Shown here: one piece after another, positions 33,169 to 42,413 of the stretch
Layout of the letters: each line of letters starts with the position of its first letter
Numbering within the stretch: position 1 is the first letter of the stretch
NCBI RefSeq assembly: GCF_019186805.1
Contig: NZ_CP066783.1
Span: forward strand, 421,001-485,000
Direction of reading: 5' to 3'
DNA: 64,000 nucleotides
Source of the DNA: Comamonas fluminis
GTDB lineage: Bacteria > Pseudomonadota > Gammaproteobacteria > Burkholderiales > Burkholderiaceae_C
Translations under genes and position numbers: made by a program
Notes under the pieces: generated by a model
What the model was told of the DNA's origin: nothing
Seen by the model: only the letters and a program-made list of their open reading frames with translations
The model's database searches: none

Positions 33169-33555
33169 TTAGAGGTCGAGTTTCTTGATGATGAGGTTGA
33201 CCTTCTCTTCCAGCGTGGCCTTGGTGAAGGGCTTGACGATATAGCCAGCGGCGCCGCCCTGGGCTGCGGCCACGATGTCTTCCTTGCGGGCTTCGGCCGT
33301 GACCATCAGCACCGGCAGGTGCTTGAGCTTTTCATCCTGCTTGATCTCATTGAGCAGCTGAAAGCCGTTCATGTTCGGCATATTGATGTCGGTCACGACA
33401 AAGTCAAACTTGCTGGCTCGCAGCTTGTTGATGGCCACCACGCCATCCTCGGCCTCATCGGCGTCGGCAAAGCCGCTCTCCTTGAGCAGGTTGCGCACGA
33501 TACGGCGCATGGTGGAAAAGTCATCAACAATCAAAAATCGCAGGGCATTAGCCAC
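33169..33555 (-). CDS. cheY: Chemotaxis response regulator CheY (copy 1)
   Basis: The 128-residue single receiver domain has acidic pair D11/D12, phosphorylated aspartate D56 ([12 protein letters not shown]), T86 ([11 protein letters not shown]) and K108 (YIVKPF), all in canonical spacing and very close to enterobacterial CheY. Phosphorylated CheY binds FliM and reverses the motor. It pairs with the adjacent cheZ. A second CheY is encoded at 56.5 kb. The gene is 71 bases downstream of motB. Confidence 0.96.
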   Translation of the reverse strand: MANALRFLIVDDFSTMRRIVRNLLKESGFADADEAEDGVVAINKLRASKFDFVVTDINMPNMNGFQLLNEIKQDEKLKHLPVLMVTAEARKEDIVAAAQGGAAGYIVKPFTKATLEEKVNLIIKKLDL

Positions 33556-33626
33556 GAGAGGCCCTTTCGGTCGGAATAGGTGCGGGGAAACAAGTTTTCA
33601 GCCGTGATGGTAACAATTTGTCAGTC

Positions 33627-34730
33627 TCATGGCGACGGTCGTGCATTGTCCGGCTTTTCGGCAGACTGTGGAGCAACTTCAGTGCTTGTTACAAACTCTT
33701 CGGCTGGCCCCAGAGACTGGCTAGCCTTGATGGGGTTGCTGGCACTGTCCTGAACTGCGGGGGCAGTTGGTTTTGCAGGCTTGGCAGATGATGCTGCCGC
33801 CGTGCTGGCCGCCTTTTGCATGCTGTCAATGGCTTGGCCTGCATTTTCGGCAGTTTCTGCTTCGCCACTGCCCAGCACGCGGCGCTCGGCTTCCTTGGTC
33901 AGCACGGTAATGGTGATGCGGCGGTTCTGTGCGGCGCGGGGCTGCTCGGGCATCAGCAGGTCGCTGCTGGCCATGCCTACCACGCGGGCCAGTTTGTCCA
34001 GCGGCATGCCAGCGGCCACTAGTTCGCGGCGCGATGCATTGGCGCGGTCGGCAGACAGCTCCCAGTTGCTATAGCCACGGTCGGCATTGCCATAAGGCGC
34101 GGCATCGGTGTGGCCAGACAGGCTGATGCGGTTTTCCGCATTGCCCATGGCCGCGCCAATCTCGCGCAGTATGTCGCGCATATAGGGTTTGACCACGGCG
34201 CTGCCGCTGTCGAACATGGGGCGGTTCTGATCGTCCACGATCTGGATCATCAGCCCGTCCTGGGTAATCTCGGTGCGGATCTGCGAGCGGTACTCATTGA
34301 GCTTAGCGTTGCTCGCAATCATCGCGTCCACCTTGGCTTTGAGCGCATGCAGGCGCTGTGCATCGCGCTTGGACTCGTCAGCGCGGCCCATGGCCTGGCT
34401 GGCGCGGCGGTTGGCGTTTTCTTCGGCCTCAGAACGGCGCACCTGGCCATGCACCTTGGATAAGTCATTGCCGCCACCCGGCACAATGCTGGAGCTGTTG
34501 CCAGCGCCAGTGCCGCCCGACATGGCCACTTTCAGCGGCGAGTTGAAATACGCGGCAATGCCCTGCAGTTCCCCCTGGGCGGTCGAGCCCAGCAGCCACA
34601 TCAGCAGAAAAAACGCCATCATCGCCGTCACAAAGTCGGCATAGGCAATCTTCCAGGCGCCACCATGGTGGGCGGGAGCCACCTTTTTGACGCGCTTGAT
34701 GATGATGGGCTGCAGCTTCTTGTCAGCCAT
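33627..34730 (-). CDS. motB: Flagellar motor stator protein MotB
   Basis: The 367-residue protein has a cytoplasmic N-terminus, then KIAYADFVTAMMAFFLLMWL as the single membrane helix with the proton-binding aspartate at exactly residue 32. It continues with a plug/linker region and an OmpA-like peptidoglycan-binding domain (ISLSGHTDAAPYGNADRGYS). The C-terminal tail of about 80 residues is A/P/S-rich and longer than in E. coli. It follows motA by 18 bases. Confidence 0.95.
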   Translation of the reverse strand: MADKKLQPIIIKRVKKVAPAHHGGAWKIAYADFVTAMMAFFLLMWLLGSTAQGELQGIAAYFNSPLKVAMSGGTGAGNSSSIVPGGGNDLSKVHGQVRRSEAEENANRRASQAMGRADESKRDAQRLHALKAKVDAMIASNAKLNEYRSQIRTEITQDGLMIQIVDDQNRPMFDSGSAVVKPYMRDILREIGAAMGNAENRISLSGHTDAAPYGNADRGYSNWELSADRANASRRELVAAGMPLDKLARVVGMASSDLLMPEQPRAAQNRRITITVLTKEAERRVLGSGEAETAENAGQAIDSMQKAASTAAASSAKPAKPTAPAVQDSASNPIKASQSLGPAEEFVTSTEVAPQSAEKPDNARPSP

Positions 34731-34748
34731 GAGAGCGCTCCGCCTGCA

Positions 34749-35609
34749 TCACTTCTTGCCCTTGACGTGGGTTTCCAGCTCCAGAAAGCCGGGGCGCTCC
34801 GTTGAAAACAGCACCTTGCGACCAAACTCGATGGCCGTAGCCGGGTTGTAGCCCTGCATGCTGGCCAGCAGCGTGGCCTTGATGCATTCAAATTCCTTGG
34901 CGCCATCCTGCGCACGCTGCTCCAGCAGCGCGGCCATGGGCTCCACCAGCGCATAGGCCAGCAAAATGCCCAGAAAGGTACCGACCAGGGCCGATGCAAT
35001 CATGCCGCCCAGCACCGCAGGCGGCTGGCCCACAAAGGCCATGGTGTTCACCACGCCCAGCACGGCGGCAATAATGCCAAAGGCTGGCAGCGCGCCCGCC
35101 AGGCGGTTCAGCGCCGCCACGGGGCCATGGGCCTCAGCATGGTGGGCTTCAATTTCGCTGTCCATCAGCGCTTCAATCTCGTGGGCGTTGAGGTTGCCCG
35201 AAACCATCATGCGCAGATAGTCGGTCAGAAACTCCATCACATGGTGGTCGGCCAGCAGGCTGGGGTAATTCTGAAAGACGGTAGAAGACTGCGGATCTTC
35301 CACATCGGACTCGATGGACATCAGCCCTTCCTTGCGGGCCTTCTGCAGCAGCTCATACAAGAGCGCCATGATCTCCATATACCGCGCCTTGGTAAACCGC
35401 GAAGGCTTGAGTACGGACGGAATCGCCTTGGCCGTGGCCTTGAGCACCTTGGGCTGGTTGCTGACGATAAAAGCGCCTAAAGCGCCCCCGCCAATAGTCA
35501 CTAGCTCAAACGGCAGCGCCTTCATAAGAACACCCACGCTGCCGCCGTGCAGCACATACATGCCAAAGATGCAGCCGAAGGCGACGATATAACCGATGAG
35601 AACAAGCAT
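34749..35609 (-). CDS. motA: Flagellar motor stator protein MotA
   Basis: The 286-residue proton-channel subunit has four membrane helices. VLIGYIVAFGCIFGMYVLHG is the first, and the last pair includes FGIIAAVLGVVNTMAFVG and ALVGTFLGILLAYALVEPMA. The large cytoplasmic loop carries the charged residues that contact FliG. The protein ends with a basic VKGKK tail. It is the first gene of the minus-strand mot-che operon and lies divergent from fliC1. Confidence 0.96.
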   Translation of the reverse strand: MLVLIGYIVAFGCIFGMYVLHGGSVGVLMKALPFELVTIGGGALGAFIVSNQPKVLKATAKAIPSVLKPSRFTKARYMEIMALLYELLQKARKEGLMSIESDVEDPQSSTVFQNYPSLLADHHVMEFLTDYLRMMVSGNLNAHEIEALMDSEIEAHHAEAHGPVAALNRLAGALPAFGIIAAVLGVVNTMAFVGQPPAVLGGMIASALVGTFLGILLAYALVEPMAALLEQRAQDGAKEFECIKATLLASMQGYNPATAIEFGRKVLFSTERPGFLELETHVKGKK

Positions 35610-35987
35610 AGGGTCTGATTGTGGAGTGAGATGCCCACGGTCATAGGTGCAAAAAGCTGGGCGTTTGCGCTGTAGATCGGCAGCTAGAGGCTGATATGTA
35701 GGGCGATGCAGCTTGGGTAGAGCTGCCCCGGCAGACTGCGCATTTGATAAAAGTCAAAGCCAAAGTTACATCTGGAAATTTTTTTGCAGAACTCCCTAAA
35801 GTTTCCAGGCGAGGGGGCCGATAACAGCTTCAACAGGGGAAAAAGCCCTGTCACCAGCGGGCCACAGCAGCAAATATTCAAGGAACTGCAGGCTGAGGTG
35901 CTGGATTGGGCTGCCGCCGCCGCCCACCCTGAAAGGTTTCAGGTCACTGTGGCGGCGACGTTTTGATCTCACAGAGGAGTTCTCATC
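35610..35987. promoter_or_regulatory. Divergent motA / fliC1 intergenic region
   Basis: This 378-base non-coding spacer is AT-richer than average. It carries a near-perfect sigma-28 promoter for fliC1 and a 160-base fliC1 leader. No convincing sigma-28 promoter for motA was found on the minus strand; a GCCGATCT word near 35,670 lacks a matching -35. Confidence 0.7.
35797..35824 (+). promoter_or_regulatory. Sigma-28 (FliA) promoter of fliC1
   Basis: TAAAGTTT at 35797-35804 and GCCGATAA at 35817-35824 match the sigma-28 -35 and -10 elements at all positions, with a 12-base spacer (consensus 11-12). Transcription would start near 35,832, leaving an untranslated leader of about 155 bases. Confidence 0.88.
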
Positions 35988-37421
35988 ATGGCAATGACCA
36001 TCAACACCAATATCCAGTCGCTCAACGCACAACGCAACCTGGGTACCTCGCAATCCTCGCTGGCGACCTCCATGCAGCGCCTGTCTTCGGGCCTGCGCAT
36101 CAACAGCGCCAAGGATGATGCGGCTGGTCTGGCGATCTCCGAGCGTATGACATCTCAGATTCGTGGTCTGAACCAGGCTCAGCGTAATGCCAACGACGGT
36201 GTTTCTCTGGCTCAAACAGCTGAAGGTGCTTTAAGCACAATTGGCGGTAACCTGCAGCGCATTCGTGAATTGGCCGTGCAATCTGCCAATGCGACAAATA
36301 GTGATAGTGATCGTGTAGCTTTGCAAAAAGAAGTTACACAGTTGACTGAAGAGATTGATCGCGTTGCCCGCACTACTGAATTCAATGGCACAAAGCTCCT
36401 TGATGGTTCTTTCACATCCAAGGCTTTTCAAGTAGGTGCAAATGCAGGGCAGACAATTACTGTTGATTCGATTTTGGATGCAAAAACGAACTCGCTTGGC
36501 CAGTATCAAGGCGTAAGTGCAACTGGGCAAGCAATTGGTACTACCAAGTCAGACATGACTATCGCGCTGAATCCTCCTGCAGGGGGGGCTCAGGCAGCGA
36601 AGACGGTAACAATGAAGGATGTTGCAGCGGATGCGAAGGCTATTGCAAATGCCATTAACACCTCGGGAGTTTCGGGGCTGACGGCCACCGCTGACGTAAA
36701 TAATCTTGCAGGAGTTTCAGGCGCAACCGCAACTGCGGCAATGAGCGGCGAGGCAACCGTAAAAATTAACGGAATTGATATTAAGGTCACCGTAGGCACG
36801 GATACCGCTACGAACCTGAGCAATACTGTTAAGGCGATTAACGACAAGTCTGCAGCGAGTGGGGTGACCGCTACGTTGGATGGAGACAAAGTTAAACTGA
36901 CCGCCGCAGATGGGCGCAATATCGATCTGGGATCTGCAACAGGCGGCACAGGATTGACAAATGCCCAACTGGGCTTGGCGAACGCCACAATTCAGCGCAG
37001 CACTGTTTCCTATGATTACCAAGCAGCTGATGGTGATACTCGAACCTTGTCCATCACAAATGGATTGGCTACTGCTGTTGCAAGCGTCGCCCCATCAGCT
37101 ACAGGTCAACAGATCTCTCAGCTTGATATCTCGACTGTAGATGGTGCTAACAAGGCGATGAAGGCTGCGGACGCAGCATTGACAGCCATTAACTCCGGGC
37201 GAGCAGCCTTGGGTGCGATCCAAAATCGATTTGAATCTGTAGTGTCAAACTTGAGTGTCAACAGCGAAAACTTGTCTGCAGCAAAGGGGCGAATTACTGA
37301 TGCCGACTTTGCTTCGGAAACTGCCAACCTGAGCCGCTCGCAGATTCTGCAGCAAGCTGGTACTGCGATGGTGGCACAGGCCAACCAACTGCCTCAGGGC
37401 GTGCTGTCCCTGCTGCGTTAA
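35988..37421 (+). CDS. fliC: Flagellin, copy 1
   Basis: The 477-residue filament subunit has the highly conserved N-terminus ([34 protein letters not shown]) and C-terminus ([20 protein letters not shown]), flanking a variable central region of about residues 180-350. [11 protein letters not shown], the segment recognised by TLR5 in other flagellins, is present. Codon use in the body of the gene is AT-richer than in the ends, which are almost identical to copy 2. The ribosome site is AGAGGAG. It is exported via FliS. The second flagellin gene follows after 299 bases with its own leader. Confidence 0.96.
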   Translation: MAMTINTNIQSLNAQRNLGTSQSSLATSMQRLSSGLRINSAKDDAAGLAISERMTSQIRGLNQAQRNANDGVSLAQTAEGALSTIGGNLQRIRELAVQSANATNSDSDRVALQKEVTQLTEEIDRVARTTEFNGTKLLDGSFTSKAFQVGANAGQTITVDSILDAKTNSLGQYQGVSATGQAIGTTKSDMTIALNPPAGGAQAAKTVTMKDVAADAKAIANAINTSGVSGLTATADVNNLAGVSGATATAAMSGEATVKINGIDIKVTVGTDTATNLSNTVKAINDKSAASGVTATLDGDKVKLTAADGRNIDLGSATGGTGLTNAQLGLANATIQRSTVSYDYQAADGDTRTLSITNGLATAVASVAPSATGQQISQLDISTVDGANKAMKAADAALTAINSGRAALGAIQNRFESVVSNLSVNSENLSAAKGRITDADFASETANLSRSQILQQAGTAMVAQANQLPQGVLSLLR

Positions 37422-37467
37422 TTGCATCAAATTCACCAGCCCCAAGCTGGTGAAGCAAGTGCAAGCC

Positions 37468-37492
37468 AAAGCCTCCTTCGCGAGGCTTTTTT
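37468..37492 (+). terminator. Terminator after fliC1
   Basis: AAGCCTC-CTTCGC-GAGGCTT followed by TTTT, 48 bases after the fliC1 stop, is a clear Rho-independent terminator. It uncouples the two flagellin genes. Confidence 0.88.
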
Positions 37493-37720
37493 CATTGCCT
37501 GCATCTTGATATGTGTTTGGTGTGCTGCCTTCAATTGTAAAAATAGCGGTGCTTTAGGCCTCTTATCGGTCTTATGTTGGCTGTCGCTTGCTCCAACAAT
37601 CCTCGTACCCGGAATACCAGACTTCGTCCGTGTTTCCGGTCACGTGGGCCAGCGCCGTCGCTGGTCGTGAAAACGGCTAGAACGTCGCCGGTTTACTGGC
37701 TTGAAACAGGAGCACATGCC

Positions 37721-39325
37721 ATGGCAGCCATCATCAATACGAATATCCAGTCGCTCAATGCACAGCGCAATCTGAGCTCATCTCAAAGCCAGCTGGCTAC
37801 ATCCATGCAGCGCCTGTCTTCGGGCTTGCGCATCAATAGCGCCAAGGATGACGCAGCAGGTTTGGCTATTTCTGAGCGCATGACCACCCAGGTACGTGGT
37901 TTGACGGTTGCCATGCGCAATGCCAATGACGGTATCTCTTTGGCGCAGACTGCTGAAGGAGCATTAAGCTCTCTGGGCAGCAATCTGCAGCGTATCCGTG
38001 AATTAGCGGTGCAGTCACGCAACGCCACAAATTCTGCAGAGGATCGTGCTGCTCTCGATGCAGAAGTTCAGCAGCTTAAGTCTGAAATTACACGGATTGC
38101 CCAGCAAACCAACTTCAATGGAACCCAACTGCTGGATGGCTCCTTCACCAATATGGCGTTTCAGGTTGGTGCCAACCAAGGGCAGACCATTGATGTCAAT
38201 GCCATTGTGAATGCGAATGTTGAGGCACTCGGCGATTGGAAGAGCGTTGCCGTGCCATCAAAAATGGCTGGAGAAAATGTCGAAGCGGGAACCTCATCAG
38301 TTAACGTGCCTGGTATTGCCAAGCTTGAGGTGGGGGTGCCGACTTTTACAGCCGGTCCACCTGATGCATATGACTTTGCAGCGTTCGATCTGAAGGTGAA
38401 TGGCGGCACGGTTATCAATGTTGCAGCAAGCACAGGGGGAACGAAGGAAGCAGCGCTGGCTGACTTGGCCACAAATTTGGCTGCAGCCATTAACGACACT
38501 GCTGATGGTTTGGGTGCGAATGCTGTATCCGTTAATGTTGTCAATGGGAAGCTGGAAATTGCATCTACATCCAATAGTGTGGAAACAATAGCAGCGACAG
38601 GCGCCGGAGGGGCAACAACAACTCCAATTGGTACTTCTGCAATTGCATTGCCAGCACAAAAAGCGGTGAGTTCAGGTGGACTTCCTGCTTTGGATAGTTC
38701 TGCTGGATTGAAGATTAATGGTGCGGTTATTGAGCTGAATGCCAGTGCATCGCCATCTGACCGCCTCAAAGATTTAGTCGAAAAGATCAATAGCAGCACG
38801 TATACCTCGCCAAACACTCCCGTGACGGCTTCCATCGTGAATGGTTCTCTGTCGCTTACATCGGCGACGGGTGACATCGTGATTGAAAGCGCTTCTGGCA
38901 AAGAACAGAATGTGCTTGCAGGAACGGGGTTGCACGTTGGAAATTCGAAGGTCGGAGATGCGAGCTATATCTCTGGATCGCGCGGATTTGAAGCTGCTGG
39001 CAAGCAAACTGGCTTTGCCAGTTTGAATGTTCTGGATGCAGAGCTTGCTGATAACGCCATCCTCGCGATGGATGCAGCTTTAACTGCGGTCAATGGCGCG
39101 CGAGCAACTCTGGGCGCTATTCAGAGTCGTTTTGAAACCACGGTCGAAAACCTGAGCGTTAACGCTGAAAACCTCTCTGCATCGCGCAGCCGCATCATGG
39201 ACGCTGACTTCGCCGCAGAAACCGCAAATCTGAGTCGCACACAGATTCTGCAGCAGGCCGGTACAGCCATGGTGGCCCAGGCCAACCAGCTGCCGCAGCA
39301 GGTGTTGAAGCTGTTGCAGGGCTGA
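37721..39325 (+). CDS. fliC: Flagellin, copy 2
   Basis: The 534-residue flagellin starts at the ATG at 37721, behind AACAGGAGC. The N- and C-terminal about 150 and 100 residues closely match copy 1 ([40 protein letters not shown]). The central domain is unrelated at sight and about 57 residues longer. The TLR5-type [11 protein letters not shown] segment is retained. Whether both are co-expressed or alternate cannot be told from sequence; no invertible promoter repeat was seen. The 299-base upstream gap lacks a strong sigma-28 match. Confidence 0.95.
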   Translation: MAAIINTNIQSLNAQRNLSSSQSQLATSMQRLSSGLRINSAKDDAAGLAISERMTTQVRGLTVAMRNANDGISLAQTAEGALSSLGSNLQRIRELAVQSRNATNSAEDRAALDAEVQQLKSEITRIAQQTNFNGTQLLDGSFTNMAFQVGANQGQTIDVNAIVNANVEALGDWKSVAVPSKMAGENVEAGTSSVNVPGIAKLEVGVPTFTAGPPDAYDFAAFDLKVNGGTVINVAASTGGTKEAALADLATNLAAAINDTADGLGANAVSVNVVNGKLEIASTSNSVETIAATGAGGATTTPIGTSAIALPAQKAVSSGGLPALDSSAGLKINGAVIELNASASPSDRLKDLVEKINSSTYTSPNTPVTASIVNGSLSLTSATGDIVIESASGKEQNVLAGTGLHVGNSKVGDASYISGSRGFEAAGKQTGFASLNVLDAELADNAILAMDAALTAVNGARATLGAIQSRFETTVENLSVNAENLSASRSRIMDADFAAETANLSRTQILQQAGTAMVAQANQLPQQVLKLLQG

Positions 39326-39351
39326 TATTCGGCTGACATTATCGAAAGTGC

Positions 39352-39378
39352 TTAAGTTCTGCATTCGCTGGCCGAAAT
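39352..39378 (+). promoter_or_regulatory. Sigma-28 promoter of fliD
   Basis: TTAAGTTC (39352-39359, 6 of 8 to TAAAGTTT), an 11-base spacer, and GCCGAAAT (39371-39378, 6 of 8 to GCCGATAA) lie about 105 bases upstream of the fliD start. Confidence 0.6.
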
Positions 39379-39400
39379 GCAGAGTGCAGTACTGTCCATA

Positions 39401-39424
39401 AAGACGACGCGCAGGCGTCGTTTG
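39401..39424 (+). terminator. Hairpin between fliC2 and fliD
   Basis: ACGACGC-GCAG-GCGTCGT followed by TTGTTC forms a perfect 7-base-pair stem. It lies downstream of the proposed fliD promoter, so it would act either as a fliC2 terminator or as a leader structure in fliD mRNA. Confidence 0.55.
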
Positions 39425-39483
39425 TTCAATGACGCAAACCGTGCCTGCTGCGCGCACAGGTGTTTGTGCAGAGGGAGTTTTGT

Positions 39484-40899
39484 ATGGCTATCAGCTCAGT
39501 GGGTATCGGCAGTGGTCTGGATGTGGAAACCATCGTCAAGCAATTGGTGGCGCTGGAGTCCAAGCCCATTACTGCTTTGCAGACCAAGGCCAGTGGTATC
39601 AATACCCAGATATCGGCTTTTAGCCAGTTGAAGTCGCAAATCTCCAATCTGCAGGACCAGGTGGTCAAGCTTGCAAAGCCCGCGACCTGGCTGGGTAACA
39701 CGTTGACCTCTTCCAATTCGACACTGGTTACGGGCACGGCCACCTCCAGTGCTGTGCAGGCAACATACGACGTCAAGGTGTCGCAGATGGCGGCAGGGCA
39801 GACGATTGGCTCTGGTCTGGTCACTAGCGCTACTGAGCTCGGCTCAGGCACGCTGACTTTCACCATGGGGACTTGGGGTGAGAGCGGGCTCACGGCCAAT
39901 ACCAAGGATGGCAAGGATGTGAGCTTTAGTGTGAATATCACTGAAGCGGACGATTCTCTGGCCAAGATCGCTGCCAAGATCAATGCGGAAAAGGGTGATG
40001 TGAGTGCCACGGTGCTCAAGGATCACACGGGCGAGCGACTGGTGCTGCAGTCCAAGACGACGGGTGTGAACTCGGCTTTCAAGGTGGAGGCAGAGGGTGC
40101 TGGCTTGCAGCAGTTTGCCTACGGCGGCACCGATGGAAAAATGACGCGCTCTGTGGAGGCCAAAGACACGCTGGCGACCATTAACGGTATTCAGATGGCT
40201 TCGCACACCAATGTGTTTGAAGAGGTCGCTGCAGGTGTAACTTTGACGGTTTCGCAGAAGATGGCGGACGCCGATGCACCGGTGCGCATCACCATTGCCA
40301 ATGACACTGCGACGGCCAAGACTGCGCTCAAGAACCTGGTGGAGTCCTATAACGCCCTCAGTAGTGCATTGACCACCATGACGGCTTACGACAAGGACAC
40401 CAAAACTGCGGGCACCCTGCAGGGCGACTCCACTGCAGTGAACCTGCAGTCGGCAATGCGCCGTATCTTGTCGGGCCCAGGTGGTAGTGGTGGTGAGTTC
40501 AGCAGTTTGTCTCAGATCGGACTTGCGTTCCAGAAGGATGGAACACTCAAGATTGACGACACCAAGCTGGATAAGGCGTTGAAAGATCCCGAGAGTCTGT
40601 CCAAGTTCTTTACTGCGGATGTTGATGATGCGAATCAGGATGGCTTTGCAGTGCGCCTGAAGGATTTCACGACAGGGCTGCTGTCCACTGATGGAACCTT
40701 TACCACCAAAGACAATACGCTCAAAGACGCTCTCAAGCGCAATACCGCAGATCAGGACAAGCAGACCACGCGAGTCACGAACTATGAGGCGCGCCTGCGG
40801 GCCCAGTATTCGCGTCTGGACACGCAGATGGCCAGCTTGAAAGCGCTGGACACCTATGTTTCGCAGCAAGTCACTACGTGGAATAAATCCACCAGTTAA
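39484..40899 (+). CDS. fliD: Flagellar filament cap protein FliD (HAP2)
   Basis: I chose the ATG at 39484, with AGAGGGAG upstream, giving 471 residues; the frame open to 39460 adds a non-conserved leader. MAISSVGIGSGLDVETIVKQ is the canonical N-terminus, and the C-terminal helices end RAQYSRLDTQMASLKALDTY. FliD caps the filament and inserts flagellin. FliT (41.4 kb) is its chaperone. It begins the fliD-fliS-fliT cluster. Confidence 0.95.
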   Translation: MAISSVGIGSGLDVETIVKQLVALESKPITALQTKASGINTQISAFSQLKSQISNLQDQVVKLAKPATWLGNTLTSSNSTLVTGTATSSAVQATYDVKVSQMAAGQTIGSGLVTSATELGSGTLTFTMGTWGESGLTANTKDGKDVSFSVNITEADDSLAKIAAKINAEKGDVSATVLKDHTGERLVLQSKTTGVNSAFKVEAEGAGLQQFAYGGTDGKMTRSVEAKDTLATINGIQMASHTNVFEEVAAGVTLTVSQKMADADAPVRITIANDTATAKTALKNLVESYNALSSALTTMTAYDKDTKTAGTLQGDSTAVNLQSAMRRILSGPGGSGGEFSSLSQIGLAFQKDGTLKIDDTKLDKALKDPESLSKFFTADVDDANQDGFAVRLKDFTTGLLSTDGTFTTKDNTLKDALKRNTADQDKQTTRVTNYEARLRAQYSRLDTQMASLKALDTYVSQQVTTWNKSTS

Positions 40900-40924
40900 T
40901 CGCTTGAAACCTGCAGATAGGGCT

Positions 40925-40950
40925 TAATTCCCCTCTGAGTCTGCCGATAA
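40925..40950 (+). promoter_or_regulatory. Candidate sigma-28 promoter of fliS
   Basis: GCCGATAA at 40943-40950 is a perfect sigma-28 -10 element, 42 bases before the fliS start. The -35 (TTAATTCC) is only a half match. Confidence 0.45.
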
Positions 40951-40992
40951 CAAAGGCAGTAATTTGAGAAACTGCAGCGAAGGAGTTTTGTG

Positions 40993-41406
40993 ATGTTTTC
41001 CCCAGCCAATGCGCGCGCAATGTCGGCTTACCGTCAGGTGGGTGTGCAATCCGTGGTGGACAGCGCATCGCCTCAGCAGTTGATCAAGATGCTGTTTGAT
41101 GGTTTGCTCGCGTCTATCAATGCAGCCCGTGGAGCCATAGAGCGCGGCGATATCAATGAAAAAGTGCGCCATATCGGCAAGGCCGTACGCATTTTGCAAG
41201 AGGGCTTGCTCAGTGCTCTGGATCGCGAAAAAGGCGGTGAGCTGGCAGGAAACTTGGCCGCGCTTTATGACTATTGCACGACCCGCCTGACGCTGGCAAA
41301 TGCTCGCAATGATCTGGCCATGGTGGATGAGGTGGCGGGCCTGGTGGGAACGGTTGCACAAGGCTGGAACGAGATAACAAATGCACCGGCACCCGCTGGC
41401 GCTTAA
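40993..41406 (+). CDS. fliS: Flagellin chaperone FliS
   Basis: The 137-residue four-helix protein contains AYRQVGVQSVVDSASPQQLI, then KMLFDGLLASINAARGAIER, the FliS signature. The GTG three bases upstream (40990) is an alternative start; AAGGAG precedes both. It binds the flagellin C-terminus and prevents polymerisation in the cytoplasm. It is followed by fliT after four bases. Confidence 0.94.
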   Translation: MFSPANARAMSAYRQVGVQSVVDSASPQQLIKMLFDGLLASINAARGAIERGDINEKVRHIGKAVRILQEGLLSALDREKGGELAGNLAALYDYCTTRLTLANARNDLAMVDEVAGLVGTVAQGWNEITNAPAPAGA

Positions 41407-41410
41407 AAAA

Positions 41411-41710
41411 ATGGAGCACACATTGATCGATTACTACCGCGCCATTGAGGAGAGCAGTGCCAAGATGCTGCAGGCTGCCCAGAACAAGGACTGGGACGGT
41501 GTTGCGCGCTATGAGGGCACTTGTGCTGTGCTGATCGAGCAACTGCGTTTTCGCTCGAAGGATGAAAAGCTGGAGCCTGAGCTGCGCAAGGAGAAGGCAC
41601 GCATCATGCAGCGCATTCTGAGCAACGATGCCCAGATTCGTGTGCTGGCCGAGCCTTGGCTGGCAAGCTTTGAACATATGTTCGATGGTCAGCCGCATGT
41701 GATGCATTGA
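41411..41710 (+). CDS. fliT: FliD chaperone FliT
   Basis: The ATG at 41411 gives 99 residues, a typical FliT size. The protein is helical and charged (IDYYRAIEESSAKMLQAAQN, WDGVARYEGTCAVLIEQL). Conservation is low, and the call rests on size, helical pattern and position directly after fliS. FliT chaperones FliD and in enterobacteria also binds FlhDC. A strong terminator follows. Confidence 0.82.
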   Translation: MEHTLIDYYRAIEESSAKMLQAAQNKDWDGVARYEGTCAVLIEQLRFRSKDEKLEPELRKEKARIMQRILSNDAQIRVLAEPWLASFEHMFDGQPHVMH

Positions 41711-41737
41711 TCGCCAACGGCATCACAACGAAATAAC

Positions 41738-41772
41738 AAAGCCCTGCTGCAGTGATGCATCAGGGCTTTTTC
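41738..41772 (+). terminator. Terminator after fliT
   Basis: AAAGCCCTG and CAGGGCTTT form a perfect stem around a short loop and are followed by a T-run, 28 bases after fliT. Confidence 0.88.
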
Positions 41773-41861
41773 TATGGGGTTGGAGTCAAAAGGGGTTGTG
41801 GCTCAATGCAGGTAGGCGGCTGCAGCTATTGATTTTGAATCTCAGTTGGACGTCGAGCCAA

Positions 41862-41896
41862 TAAAAAGCCCGCATGTCATCACAACATGCGGGCAA
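41862..41896 (-). terminator. Terminator of fliE (minus strand)
   Basis: GCCCGCATGT and ACATGCGGGC pair perfectly. The AAAAA run on the plus strand provides the T-run for minus-strand transcription, 37 bases beyond the fliE stop. Confidence 0.85.
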
Positions 41897-41932
41897 GCCT
41901 TGGAGGGCAATTCTGAGGCGTGGGCTATGTGC

Positions 41933-42241
41933 TCACACCTGCATATTCATTACGTCGGTATAGGCCTGCACCAGGCGGTTACGCACATGCAGCGTGGCCT
42001 GAAAGCCGATCTGCGACTTCTGCATGGCGACCATGGTCTGCTCCAGGCTGACGGCGGAGTTTTCCAGCTGCACCTGGCGCTGCAGTTCGCTGGAATGGTT
42101 TTGTGTGCTGCTGACCGATTGCAGTGCGCTTTGCAGGGCTTGACCAAAGCCGCCGGCGGCGACGGGAGATGGCGAGCCGCTGACTTTGCCAAGCTGGCTG
42201 CCCAGCTGGGCGGGGGAAAGAGCAGGGATCTTGAGGTCCAT
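41933..42241 (-). CDS. fliE: Flagellar hook-basal body junction protein FliE
   Basis: The 102-residue protein is the adaptor between the MS ring (FliF) and proximal rod (FlgB). The C-terminal half has the family pattern VSLEQTMVAMQKSQIGFQAT, VRNRLVQAYTDVMNMQV. It is transcribed alone, opposite to fliF-R, an arrangement common in this group. Its own terminator backs onto the fliT terminator. Confidence 0.94.
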   Translation of the reverse strand: MDLKIPALSPAQLGSQLGKVSGSPSPVAAGGFGQALQSALQSVSSTQNHSSELQRQVQLENSAVSLEQTMVAMQKSQIGFQATLHVRNRLVQAYTDVMNMQV

Positions 42242-42413
42242 AAGTAGTTCCAGCTTGGAAGATTGATTGCCGCAATCCTAGGTTTTTCCGCAGGCAACAG
42301 ACGGGGGATAAATGGGGGAAACGGCGCGCTTATCGGGGGAACGCGCCGGGCCTGAATCCGAATAATCCACAGGACGCTAGACCTCGTGTGGGGTCTGACA
42401 CCTTGGAATTCAA

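Noticed and set aside
35660..35680. Sigma-28 promoter for motA
   Set aside because: GCCGATCT on the minus strand matches 6 of 8 bases, but there is no -35 at the required distance.
37574..37590. Possible sigma-54 promoter (TTGGC...TTGCT) before the second flagellin
   Set aside because: The GG-to-GC spacing is one base too short, and the surrounding consensus is poor.
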